Source: Paracoccaceae bacterium
Lineage (GTDB): Bacteria; Pseudomonadota; Alphaproteobacteria; Rhodobacterales; Rhodobacteraceae
Assembly: GCA_024304985.1 (NCBI GenBank)
Contig: JAMWZC010000001.1
Location: 186,001 to 250,000 of the forward strand
Length of the DNA stretch: 64,000 bases
Reading direction: 5' to 3'
Part shown: positions 26,858 to 34,796 of the stretch, piece after piece
Numbering within the stretch: the stretch's first letter is position 1
How the letters are laid out: the number at the start of each line of letters is the position of its first letter
Notes under the pieces: model-generated
Told to the model about the DNA's origin: nothing
The model's database searches: none
The model's input: the letters and a program-made list of their open reading frames with translations, nothing else
Program-made: the position numbers and the translations under genes

Positions 26858-28432
26858 TCAGTTCACCGTCACCCAGCGCAGCATGAAGAAATTGTCCGGG
26901 CGCTGCACAAGGTCGATCCCGTCGCGCGCCGCCCATGCCAGCGGCTCGGTGTAAAGCGGCACATAGGCCACCTCCTCCTGCAGGATCGCTGCCACCTCGT
27001 CCAGCATGGCCTGCCGCTTGGCCGCGTCCAACTCCTGCTGGATCAGCGGCAACAGCTCATCCACGCGCGCGTTGGAATAGCCGCCGAAATTCCATGTGCC
27101 CCGCGTGCCATCGGGCGTGGCCGCCAGAAAACGGATCGGATGTTCGGCATCAAAAGTGCCCGGCGACCAGCCCAGGAGGAACATGTCGTAATTCCCCTCG
27201 CGCAGCTCGGTCCAGTAGTTGCGCACCGGCATCGTCTCCAGCCGCGCATCCAGACCGGCCCGCTGCAACATGCCGGTGATCGCCTGACAGACCGCCTCAT
27301 CGTTCAGATAGCGGTCATTCGTGCACCGCAGCCCAAACGAAAAACCCTCCCCATACCCGGCCTCCGCCATCAGGGCCTTGGCCGCCGCCTCGTCAAAGGC
27401 AGGCCGCGCCGCGTTTGCCTCGGAATAGCCCGACAATCCTGCCGGTTGCAGCTGGCTGGCGGGTTCCGCCATGCCGGACATGAGAACCGTGTTGATCGCG
27501 TCCACGTCGATCGCCTGCGCCACGGCGCGACGCACGCGCACGTCCTGAAACGGGTTCACCCCGGTCGTTTCCTCGGAATAGGTCAGGCTGTCCTTGCTGT
27601 GCCCAAACCCCAGCATGATGACCCGCGCCTCGATCCCCTCATAGGTCTGGATACCGTCCGTCTCACGCAGCCGCGCCACATCGCGGATCGGGATCGGCGA
27701 CAGCATATCCACCTCGCCCGACAACAGCGCCGCCAGACCCGTCGCCGCATTCTCGATCGGATTGAACACCGCCTCGGTGATGTTGTGCTCCGCCTCGTCC
27801 CACCAGTCCGGATTCGGGACCAGCCGGATCTCGACCCCCGGATCACGCGCCGTCAGGATGAACGGGCCGGTCCCGTTCGTGTTGCGGGTGGTGAATTTCT
27901 CCTCGTCCCGCGCGGGCACTTCGGCCCCGTTCGCCTCTGTCCAGCCACGATCAAGGATCATCCAGTTGGCGATACTGTCGGGAAACAGCGGATTGGGGGC
28001 CGCGGTGATGAAATCGACGGTGAAATCATCCACCACCCGCACCTCGGTCACCGGGCTGAACCAGGATCGCACATCGGACTGCTCGGATTTGGCGCGTTCA
28101 TAGGAGAACAGCACGTCATCGGCCGTGAAATCCTCGCCACCATGGAATGACACCCCCTCGCGCAGCGTGAACCGCCACCCCGCCTCGGCCCCGTCCAAAG
28201 GCTCCCATGCTGTCGCCAGAGACGGCACGATCGTCATGTCCTTGTCACGGCGCACCAGCCCTTCATAGACATTGTTCAGAAAGGACGTGACCGGCGCCAC
28301 ATTGGCCGCATGCGGATCCATGGTCTGCGGATCGGTGGTGCTGGCCCAGCGGAACGTCTCGGCCTGCGCGGTGGCGGCAAATCCGATGGCGCAAAGCGCG
28401 GTCGCGGTCAGAAGTCTCGAGCGTGGAGTCAT
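26858..28432 (-). CDS. Orphan peptide-type ABC substrate-binding protein (SBP_bac_5)
   Basis: 524 aa from the ATG at 28432 (GGAAAGG upstream). Signal peptide about residues 1-24 (IGFAATAQA-ET). Family-5 features are visible: TDPQTMDPHAANV, GLVRRDKDM, REGVSFHGGEDFTADDVLFS and a late VRRAVAQAID. It binds peptides or similar solutes in the periplasm. No permease or ATPase genes are next to it, so it must use a transporter encoded elsewhere or act as a sensor. The divergent TetR gene and its palindrome suggest local repression. Confidence 0.85.
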   Translation of the reverse strand: MTPRSRLLTATALCAIGFAATAQAETFRWASTTDPQTMDPHAANVAPVTSFLNNVYEGLVRRDKDMTIVPSLATAWEPLDGAEAGWRFTLREGVSFHGGEDFTADDVLFSYERAKSEQSDVRSWFSPVTEVRVVDDFTVDFITAAPNPLFPDSIANWMILDRGWTEANGAEVPARDEEKFTTRNTNGTGPFILTARDPGVEIRLVPNPDWWDEAEHNITEAVFNPIENAATGLAALLSGEVDMLSPIPIRDVARLRETDGIQTYEGIEARVIMLGFGHSKDSLTYSEETTGVNPFQDVRVRRAVAQAIDVDAINTVLMSGMAEPASQLQPAGLSGYSEANAARPAFDEAAAKALMAEAGYGEGFSFGLRCTNDRYLNDEAVCQAITGMLQRAGLDARLETMPVRNYWTELREGNYDMFLLGWSPGTFDAEHPIRFLAATPDGTRGTWNFGGYSNARVDELLPLIQQELDAAKRQAMLDEVAAILQEEVAYVPLYTEPLAWAARDGIDLVQRPDNFFMLRWVTVN

Positions 28433-28476
28433 CTTGGGGGCCTTTCCTTCAGGAGCCGGTGATCCGGGCTGATTTG

Positions 28477-28492
28477 CAGAATGATCATTCTG
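28477..28492. promoter_or_regulatory. 16-bp palindromic operator (TetR type)
   Basis: CAGAATGATCATTCTG is a perfect palindrome with the typical size and AT-rich centre of TetR-family operators. It is 45 bp upstream of the binding-protein start and on the promoter side of the tetR gene. Confidence 0.65.
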
Positions 28493-28635
28493 AAAATCAT
28501 GCGAAGAAAACCGGCCCGACACAAGCCTGAATGTCCGCAAGCCTCCGGGGCGCAAGGCAGGCAAGACATTTCATCATTTGAATGGATCGCCCCCAACAGA
28601 TAGACAGGGCCGCAGGTCCTCATCACGGTGACATC

Positions 28636-29280
28636 ATGACCAGACCCGCGCCGGACAGCCCATCCCATTCCAGACCACGCGGTCGCCCCCGTATGGTGGC
28701 ACCGCAGCAGGCCCTTGATGCGGCGGTGCAGGTGTTCTGGTCCGAAGGCTATGACGGCGCCTCGATCACCCGCCTCAGCCGCCGGATGCGCCTGCCCAAG
28801 GCCAGCCTCTATCAAGCCTATGGCGACAAGGAGGGGCTGTTTCTGGCCAGCATCGCCCGCTATGCCGAAACGCGCCTCGCCCCGCTCGCACAGACGCTCG
28901 GGCCACATGGCAGCCTCGCCGCCGATCTGCGCGCCTTCTTCGACGCGGCCACCAGACTGGCCACAGCGGACCCCGCCACGCCGGGCTGTCTCATCTCCTG
29001 CGTGCTGGCTGATGCCGCGGGCACCAACCCGCGCCTGCGCGTGGAACTGGCCGCCCGCTTCACGGCCCTCGAAACCCGCCTCCATCAAAGGCTTGTGGCC
29101 GGACAGGACGAACTGACCAGCCCCACAGATCCCGCGACACTGGCAGTGCTGCTGGCCTCCGTCGCGCGGGGCCTGATGCTGCGCGCGCGGGCCGGCGCGG
29201 ATCACGCCACCCTGCAAGCCGTGGGGCGGGCTGCCGTCGATCTGCTCTGCCCACCGGACAAGCCGACAACAGCACGGTGA
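28636..29280 (+). CDS. TetR/AcrR-family transcriptional regulator
   Basis: 214 aa from the ATG at 28636. An upstream in-frame ATG at 28582 has no ribosome site. A basic, disordered N-terminus with GRPR is followed by the helix-turn-helix (ALDAAVQVFWSEGYDGASIT, MRLPKASLYQAYGDKEGLF). The rest is an all-helical ligand domain with two cysteines in GCLISCVLAD, a pattern seen in regulators of this group. Divergent from the orphan binding protein. The intergenic palindrome is the likely operator. Confidence 0.85.
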   Translation: MTRPAPDSPSHSRPRGRPRMVAPQQALDAAVQVFWSEGYDGASITRLSRRMRLPKASLYQAYGDKEGLFLASIARYAETRLAPLAQTLGPHGSLAADLRAFFDAATRLATADPATPGCLISCVLADAAGTNPRLRVELAARFTALETRLHQRLVAGQDELTSPTDPATLAVLLASVARGLMLRARAGADHATLQAVGRAAVDLLCPPDKPTTAR

Positions 29281-29502
29281 TCCCCTCGCCCGACACGCGG
29301 CCACATGGCACACGCACATCGTTCCCTTGACCTGACAGCATAGACCACCCCCGTTGACGCCTCGGACAACGGCGCATACCATCGCACCACCCCAAAGACG
29401 GAGAGTGATGCGCAGAGGTCCCGACTGATCCCGCAGGACGCGGCATGACCCGGCCCCGACAGGTGGCCGACCTTTTCGCATGATCACATCTTCGGAGGTC
29501 TC

Positions 29503-29955
29503 ATGACAGACCACAGCATCATCATCCGTCCCTTCGACAAGGTCACAGACACAGACACTCTTGTCGAAATCTGGCTGCGCGCCTCGTTGAAGGCGCATGC
29601 CTTCCTTGGGCCGCAGCGCCTGCGCGCCCAACAACACCTGATCCGCGCGACCTACCTGCCCATGGCCCGAACATCGGTCGCCTGCCTTGGCACCGTGCCA
29701 ATCGGGTTCATCAGTTTGCTGGATGAACACATCGGCGGGCTTTTCGTGGCCCCCGACATGCACAGGCACGGCATCGGGCGACGGCTCATCGCGCAGGCCA
29801 AGCAGCAGCACAAAAGGCTGTCTCTGGATGTCTATTCCGCCAACACGCAGGCCATGCGCTTCTACCGCGCACTCGGCTTTCAGGAATCCGCGCGCCATCC
29901 CCACGACGCGCAGGGCCTGCCATTCGAGACAGCCACGCTGCACTGGCAGGCCTGA
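29503..29955 (+). CDS. GNAT-family N-acetyltransferase
   Basis: 150 aa. The acetyl-CoA binding stretch FVAPDMHRHGIGRRLI (V-x3-RxxG-x-G/A type) and the following KQQHKRLSLDVYSANTQAMRFY are the standard GNAT motifs A and B. The acceptor substrate cannot be deduced. A GGAGG sequence precedes the ATG. It ends 33 bp before the convergent Asp-box protein gene. Confidence 0.85.
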   Translation: MTDHSIIIRPFDKVTDTDTLVEIWLRASLKAHAFLGPQRLRAQQHLIRATYLPMARTSVACLGTVPIGFISLLDEHIGGLFVAPDMHRHGIGRRLIAQAKQQHKRLSLDVYSANTQAMRFYRALGFQESARHPHDAQGLPFETATLHWQA

Positions 29956-29988
29956 CCTGTCCCGCCCGTCATCTGTCCGCCCGGCCCG

Positions 29989-31164
29989 TCAGCCGGCCAC
30001 CGCGCCCCGGCGGTCCAGCACCTCGACGGCCAGAATGGTGGGCAGGTGGCGGGCGATCTCGGCCCATGTGTCGCCCTCATCCGTGCTGGCAAAGACCGAC
30101 CCGCTGTTGGTGCCGAAATACAGCCCCGCCGGATCGCGCTGATCCCCGGCCATGGCCTGCCGCAGCACCGTGAAGAAGCAGGACTCCTGCGGCAGCCCTG
30201 TCCGCAGATCCGCCCATGTCCGTCCGCCATCGCGCGACCGCCACACGGCCGCCGCCGCATCGGGCGGATAGCGCCCCGCCATGTCGCCGTTCAGCGGCAG
30301 CGTCCAGATCGTGTCCGGATCGCGCGGATGCACCCGGATCGGAAAGCCGAAGGTCGAGGGCAGCCCCGCCGTGATATCGTCCCAGCTCCGCCCCCCGTCC
30401 GCCGAGCGCCAGACACCGTGATGGTTCTGCTGATAAAGCACATCCTCGCCCCCCGGCGCGCGCATCATGTTGTGCACGCAATGTCCGGTCTCGCCCCCCT
30501 GTGGCGCGGCAGGATGGTCGTGATGGTGATGCGCCCCGGCATTGGACAGCCGGTTGCGCCGCTCCCAATTCTGCCCGCCATCCTCGCTGGCAAAGACCCC
30601 TGCCGCCGAAATCCCCACCCAGATCTTCTGGGGCGCCGCAGGATCGGTCACAATCGTATGCAGCACCAGCCCCGCCCCGCCGGGGGTCCAGCTCTCGGCC
30701 GAAGGGTGATCGGTCAGACCCTCCACCCTCTGCCAGCTTGCCCCGTGATCGCGGCTTTCCAGCAAGGCTGCCGGTTTCATCCCCGCATAGAGCCTGCCAT
30801 GCGCATGGCACAGCGACCAGACCTGTTCAAAGCTGTCCCCGAATGGCACGGGCGCATCGTTCCAGCCGATCATCGCAGCGAAATCGGGATCCTGCGCGGC
30901 CCAATCGTCCATCTGGCCCTTGCTCAGCCTGACCAGCGCCCAGCTTTGCCCGCCATCCGCCGACCGCCAGATGCCGGCCCCCTGAAACGCGCCGCCGCCC
31001 CCGGCCCAGAGCATGCCGCTTTCCGCATCGCCCACCACATGATTGATCGGCCATCCATCGCAACAAGGCCCGGTCACCCGCCAGCCGCTGCGATCACCAT
31101 CGTCCCGGATCAGAAACGCCCCCTTCGTTGTCCCCACAAGGATCACGATGCCATCCGACGCCAT
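29989..31164 (-). CDS. Asp-box (BNR/sialidase-like) beta-propeller protein
   Basis: 391 aa from the ATG at 31164 (GGAGG upstream). There are six Asp-box turns: RSADGGQSW, ESRDHGASW, ASEDGGQNW, RSADGGRSW, RSRDGGRTW and ASTDEGDTW, spaced as in a beta-propeller. The conserved catalytic residues of true sialidases are not evident. A loop holds HHHHDH (residues 212-217) followed by further His and Cys residues, suggesting metal binding. No signal peptide, so probably cytoplasmic. Function unknown, and an enzyme name would be unsafe. Confidence 0.75.
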   Translation of the reverse strand: MASDGIVILVGTTKGAFLIRDDGDRSGWRVTGPCCDGWPINHVVGDAESGMLWAGGGGAFQGAGIWRSADGGQSWALVRLSKGQMDDWAAQDPDFAAMIGWNDAPVPFGDSFEQVWSLCHAHGRLYAGMKPAALLESRDHGASWQRVEGLTDHPSAESWTPGGAGLVLHTIVTDPAAPQKIWVGISAAGVFASEDGGQNWERRNRLSNAGAHHHHDHPAAPQGGETGHCVHNMMRAPGGEDVLYQQNHHGVWRSADGGRSWDDITAGLPSTFGFPIRVHPRDPDTIWTLPLNGDMAGRYPPDAAAAVWRSRDGGRTWADLRTGLPQESCFFTVLRQAMAGDQRDPAGLYFGTNSGSVFASTDEGDTWAEIARHLPTILAVEVLDRRGAVAG

Positions 31165-31269
31165 AAGCCGCCCCTCCGCACAAGGATGGGGCAAAGACTA
31201 TCACGGAATCCGGCCCGCACATAGCAGCCAGACCGGATGTGGCGGCCCGCCGCCTTGGGGCATCCTCCG

Positions 31270-31572
31270 CTATCTCACCTGGATCGACTCCAGATACAGG
31301 ATCAGCGCCGTCACCTGCTCGGCTTCCAGCACGAATTCGGGCATCTCATGGCTGACCATGATGCCTTCGGCAAGGGCTTCTTCCAGATATTCAATCGGAT
31401 AAAGCCGCCCCAGAAAGCGAAACGGAATGGCCCGGGGATTGGGGCTGGCATCGTCCTGCGTGACGGCATGACAGCGGGCGCAGTTCTCCTTGACCAGTGC
31501 CTCGCCCGTCGCGACCGGATCGGCCACCGCAGGCAGAGGCAGCAGCAACAGCGCAGCAAGGTATGGGCGCAT
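31270..31572 (-). CDS. Small periplasmic class I cytochrome c
   Basis: 100 aa. Signal peptide about residues 1-17 (LLLLPLPAVA). Haem site CARCH (residues 31-35), and a Met ligand candidate in HEMPEF near residue 78. The ATG at 31572 has GGGAG upstream. It is a generic electron carrier, and no oxidase or dehydrogenase is adjacent. A promoter with TTGACG and TTATGG 18 nt apart precedes it. Confidence 0.85.
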   Translation of the reverse strand: MRPYLAALLLLPLPAVADPVATGEALVKENCARCHAVTQDDASPNPRAIPFRFLGRLYPIEYLEEALAEGIMVSHEMPEFVLEAEQVTALILYLESIQVR

Positions 31573-31598
31573 GACGGATCTCCCTTGAGTGATCCTCT

Positions 31599-31628
31599 CC
31601 ATAACGCAGTCCGCAGCGTCCACGTCAA
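31599..31628 (-). promoter_or_regulatory. Housekeeping-type promoter for the small cytochrome
   Basis: On the minus strand TTGACG (31628-31623), an 18-nt spacer, TTATGG (31604-31599). The 5' leader would be about 20 nt. Confidence 0.4.
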
Positions 31629-31645
31629 AAAAAATCGCGCCCCCT

Positions 31646-31672
31646 GCATCCAAAGCCGCATCCCACCGAGTC
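31646..31672 (+). promoter_or_regulatory. SigK-like promoter candidate for the DUF4394 gene
   Basis: GCATCC (31646-31651) and CCGAGTC (31666-31672) resemble the CCATCC / CCGAATC elements of SigK-type ECF sigma factors. They lie about 55 bp before the DUF4394 start. The spacer is 14 nt, slightly short. A second GCATCC sits at 31658. Confidence 0.4.
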
Positions 31673-31728
31673 CTAGGGGTATGGAGGCTGCGGATAGGCC
31701 GCAGTCGACGCTTCGAAGGACTGAACAC

Positions 31729-32529
31729 ATGATCAAGACACTTCCCGCTTTGACCGTTGCCGCGCTGATGACCACCACCGCCGCTTTTGCTGATGACCAC
31801 GGCGGCCTGATGGCGATCGGCCTGTCCGGAGACAAGACCCTGCACCAGATCGACGCCGCCACCGCCACGGTCAAAGCCTCGATGGAGGTCGAGGGCGTGA
31901 CCAGACTGCTGGGCATCGACCTGCGCCCGGCCACCGGCCAGTTGATCGGCGTCACCGATACTTTCGACATCGTCGAGATCGACCCGATGACCGGCGCCGC
32001 CACCAAGATCTCCACCATGAACACCCCGCTGCCCGTCATGGGCGACGCGCCGGTGATCGTGGACTTCAACCCGATGGCCGACCGCCTGCGCTTCATGTCG
32101 GGCACCACGAACCACCGCGTCAACGTGGACACCGGCGAAGTCATCGTGGACGGATCACTGGCCTATGAGTCCGCCGACATGCATGCGGGCGAAGAGCCGG
32201 CCATCGCCGCCGCCGCCTATATCAACTCCTTCGGCAAGCCCGACTCCACCGCGATGTTCAACATCGACAGCACCATCGTGGCGCTGATCCAGCAGACCTC
32301 GCCCAATGACGGCGTGCTGGCGGCCATCGGCAAGCTGGGGATCGACGGTTCCGACAGCTATGCCTTCGACGTCGCCACCGATGCGGATGGCAACAACACC
32401 GCATGGCTGGCAACTGCGGACAAGCTGCACACCGTCTCGCTGGAAGACGGCACCGTGCAGGAAAGCTGGGACCTGATGGAAACGGGTGGCGCGATGCTGC
32501 GCGACATCACCTTCATGACCGCAAAGTAA
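31729..32529 (+). CDS. Secreted DUF4394 beta-propeller-like protein
   Basis: 266 aa from the ATG at 31729 (GAAGGA upstream). Signal peptide about residues 1-21 (TTTAAFA-DD). The mature part matches the DUF4394 pattern: LMAIGLSGDKTLHQID, LLGIDLRPATGQLIGV, then VDFNPMADRLRFMSG and NHRVNVDTGEV. The predicted fold is an all-beta, propeller-like periplasmic domain. It precedes a SigK-like sigma factor and its membrane-bound anti-sigma factor, so it may be a target of that sigma factor. Confidence 0.8.
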   Translation: MIKTLPALTVAALMTTTAAFADDHGGLMAIGLSGDKTLHQIDAATATVKASMEVEGVTRLLGIDLRPATGQLIGVTDTFDIVEIDPMTGAATKISTMNTPLPVMGDAPVIVDFNPMADRLRFMSGTTNHRVNVDTGEVIVDGSLAYESADMHAGEEPAIAAAAYINSFGKPDSTAMFNIDSTIVALIQQTSPNDGVLAAIGKLGIDGSDSYAFDVATDADGNNTAWLATADKLHTVSLEDGTVQESWDLMETGGAMLRDITFMTAK

Positions 32530-32646
32530 CCGCCCCACCAAGACAGGCTGGTGCGGCGCAGTCCGCGCCAGCCTTCCCCGCCGCTCCGCCCCATGCGCGA
32601 CACCGCCCATCGCGATCCGTTCTGCAACCCCGCGCAAGGTTGCGGT

Positions 32647-32675
32647 TTGACACCAAAGCCCAAGGCCACTAGCTC
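32647..32675 (+). promoter_or_regulatory. Possible sigma70-type promoter of the sigma-factor operon
   Basis: TTGACA (32647-32652), 17-nt spacer, TAGCTC (32670-32675). The -35 is perfect, the -10 poor. Confidence 0.35.
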
Positions 32676-32690
32676 TGACGGGACTGCGGT

Positions 32691-32704
32691 GGCATCCGGA
32701 TGCC
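32691..32704. promoter_or_regulatory. 14-bp palindrome upstream of the ECF sigma gene
   Basis: GGCATCCGGATGCC is a perfect palindrome 23 bp before the start of the sigma gene. Each arm contains the GCATCC hexamer also found upstream of the DUF4394 gene. Confidence 0.4.
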
Positions 32705-32727
32705 GCGAAACAAGAGCGGACCATGTT

Positions 32728-33258
32728 GTGACGGATCATGCCACCTGGATCAAGGCCTGTGCGGCAGGTGACAAATCGGCGCTGCAAGCGCTGATGACCG
32801 CCGAAGGCGGGCGCATGTTCGGCGTCGCGCAGCGGATGTTGCGGCGGATCGACCTTGCCGAGGATGCGGTGCAGGATGCCTTCGTCCTGATCTGGAAGCG
32901 GTCCCATCAATTCGATCCCAGCCGCGGCAGTGCCAGAGGATGGGTCTATACAATTCTCCGCAACCGCTGTCTGACGATGCTGCGCAACGAGGACAGGGTG
33001 CAACCGATCGGGCCCGAGGCCATGGAATCCGCCATCAACGACCAGGACCTCGACACCGCCTTCGACAGGCTGGACCAGACCGACGACCTGCGCCGCTGTC
33101 TGGAACGGCTTGACCTGCAAACGCGGCGTGCGATCCTGTCATCCTATGTGCTGGGTCACAGCCATGGTGAAATCGCAGGCCGCATGGCCGCCCCTCTGGG
33201 CTCGGTCAAATCATGGGTCCGGCGCGGCCTGACCAAGCTGAGGGAGTGTTTGTCATGA
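32728..33258 (+). CDS. ECF sigma factor, SigK-like
   Basis: 176 aa from a GTG at 32728 (AGCGGA upstream). Region 2 is seen as MFGVAQRMLRRIDLAEDAVQDAFVLIWK with the RGWVYTILRNRC segment. Region 4 is seen as LQTRRAILSSYVLGHSHGEIAGRM and GSVKSWVRRGL. It directs RNA polymerase to a small stress regulon. The stop codon overlaps the start of the anti-sigma gene by 4 bases (ATGA), the standard arrangement for co-translated sigma/anti-sigma pairs. Confidence 0.85.
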   Translation: MTDHATWIKACAAGDKSALQALMTAEGGRMFGVAQRMLRRIDLAEDAVQDAFVLIWKRSHQFDPSRGSARGWVYTILRNRCLTMLRNEDRVQPIGPEAMESAINDQDLDTAFDRLDQTDDLRRCLERLDLQTRRAILSSYVLGHSHGEIAGRMAAPLGSVKSWVRRGLTKLRECLS

Positions 33259-33983
33259 CCGACCGTTCCCTCGATCTGTTGATCGACGAAGTCGCCCTTG
33301 GCCTTGCCGACGACGCCGATATCGCGCGGCTGGACCGGATGGCGCAGGCCGATCCCGCCATCGCCGCCCGTCTGGATCAGGCCCGCCAGCGCCTGCTTGC
33401 GCTGGATGATACGGCCGATGCCCTGCCCCTGCCCGAGGGCTTCTGGACACGCCTCGAAGCACGGCTGGACGCGGAGGAGGCGACCACCCCCCCCGCAGCG
33501 CCACAGCCCGCTCAACAGAACGTGGTGGAGGTGTCATCCATCCGCAACGCCATGCACCGCTGGCGTGCGACCGCCGTCGCGGGCATGGCCGCCGCGCTGA
33601 TGCTGGGCGTCATGCTGGCATGGGTCTCGCTGTCCCGGCCCGAACCCGCCGTGATCGCCGTCCTGCTCAACGACGCGGGCGAGGCCATCGCTCTGGTCGA
33701 AGGGCTGCCCGACAACACGACCCGGATCACCCTGCTGGAGCGGCAGAACGTGGCCGCTGATCAGGTCATGCAGGTCTGGACCAAGCCCGAAGAGGATGGC
33801 CCCCCCGTCTCGCTGGGCCTGCTGTCCACCGGTCGCTCCAGCACGCTCACCATCGACGGCCTGCCCACACCGCGCCCGCAACAGCTCTATGAAATCACCT
33901 TCGAGCCCGCCGGCGGATCGCCCACGCAACTGCCCACCGGGCCGATCCTCGGAAAAGGTCTGGCCAAGGAACCCGTGACCTGA
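33255..33983 (+). CDS. RskA-like membrane anti-sigma factor
   Basis: 242 aa. The N-terminal cytosolic domain (about 1-75) is helical, and FWTRLEARLD is typical of sigma-binding ASDs. A single membrane helix lies at about 108-130 (AGMAAALMLGVMLAWVSL). The C-terminal domain is periplasmic and matches the RskA pattern (QVMQVWTKPEEDGPPVSLGLL, followed by LYEITFEPAGGSP). It would hold the sigma factor at the membrane until an envelope signal triggers release. Translationally coupled to the sigma gene. Confidence 0.85.
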   Translation: MTDRSLDLLIDEVALGLADDADIARLDRMAQADPAIAARLDQARQRLLALDDTADALPLPEGFWTRLEARLDAEEATTPPAAPQPAQQNVVEVSSIRNAMHRWRATAVAGMAAALMLGVMLAWVSLSRPEPAVIAVLLNDAGEAIALVEGLPDNTTRITLLERQNVAADQVMQVWTKPEEDGPPVSLGLLSTGRSSTLTIDGLPTPRPQQLYEITFEPAGGSPTQLPTGPILGKGLAKEPVT

Positions 33984-34118
33984 CCCCGGCCCGGTCTTTC
34001 CGGCACCGCCCCTGTCCCCGCCAGAACGCCGCGCCGCGCGTTTTCCGATGTCCTGCGCCGCGTTCTGCTGTCACAAGGGGCAGCGCAGCCACCGCTGCCA
34101 GTGCAGGACCGGACCGGG

Positions 34119-34793
34119 ATGACAGAACCGCAGGATCAGACAGGATGGGCCACCGGGCTGGCGCGCAGCCTTCTGCGGCTGGCCGTCGTGGCGTTGCTGG
34201 CCTATGCCATCCACCTGCTCATCGGCTGGGCGCAGATCGCGACCAAGGGGCTGGATGACGCAGCGGGGATGCGCCTTGCCCTGCTTCTGGCACTGCTCGC
34301 GGTCTATGCCCTGCTGATCGCCGTTCCGTTCGTGCCGGGTGTCGAAATCGGCCTGATGCTCATGGCGATCGAGGGCGGCTGGATCGCGCCTTTCGTCTAT
34401 CTCGCGACACTCGCGGGTCTGATGCTGGCCTATCTGCTGGGCCGCCACCTGTCCATCCGCCGCCTGCGCGCAGCCCTGGCCGACCTGCGTCTGCACCGCG
34501 CCTGTGCCCTGATCGACCGGATGGACGGCCTCGACCAGACGCAACGGCTGGCCCTGCTGCAAAGCCGCCTGCCCGCGGCGATACGCGGCCCCGCCATCCG
34601 CCATCGCCATCTGGCTCTGGCCCTTCTGGTCAACCTGCCCGGCAATGCGCTGGTCGGGGGCGGCGGCGGCATCCTGATGCTCTCGGGGCTGAGCGGCCTC
34701 TTCTCCCTGCCATCCGTCCTGCTGACACTGGCGCTGGCCGTCGCGCCTGTGCCGCTGATCGTCTGGGCCTTCGACCTCGGCTGGCCGCTCTGA
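34119..34793 (+). CDS. VTT/DedA-like integral membrane protein
   Basis: 224 aa with about five membrane helices. Motifs reminiscent of the VTT (SNARE-associated, TVP38-like) fold are VPGVEIGLMLM, the GLMLAYLLGRHL helix and the re-entrant Gly-rich LPGNALVGGGGGIL. Such proteins move lipids or lipid-linked carriers, but assignment here is tentative. The ATG at 34119 has AGGA upstream; a GTG at 34101 would add six residues. It ends 3 bp before the convergent histidine kinase gene. Confidence 0.6.
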   Translation: MTEPQDQTGWATGLARSLLRLAVVALLAYAIHLLIGWAQIATKGLDDAAGMRLALLLALLAVYALLIAVPFVPGVEIGLMLMAIEGGWIAPFVYLATLAGLMLAYLLGRHLSIRRLRAALADLRLHRACALIDRMDGLDQTQRLALLQSRLPAAIRGPAIRHRHLALALLVNLPGNALVGGGGGILMLSGLSGLFSLPSVLLTLALAVAPVPLIVWAFDLGWPL

Positions 34794-34796
34794 CCG

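Noticed and set aside
32692-32720. A SigK-type promoter using the GCATCC in front of the sigma gene.
   Set aside because: No CCGA-like -10 is found 14-18 nt downstream, so autoregulation by this element is not supported.
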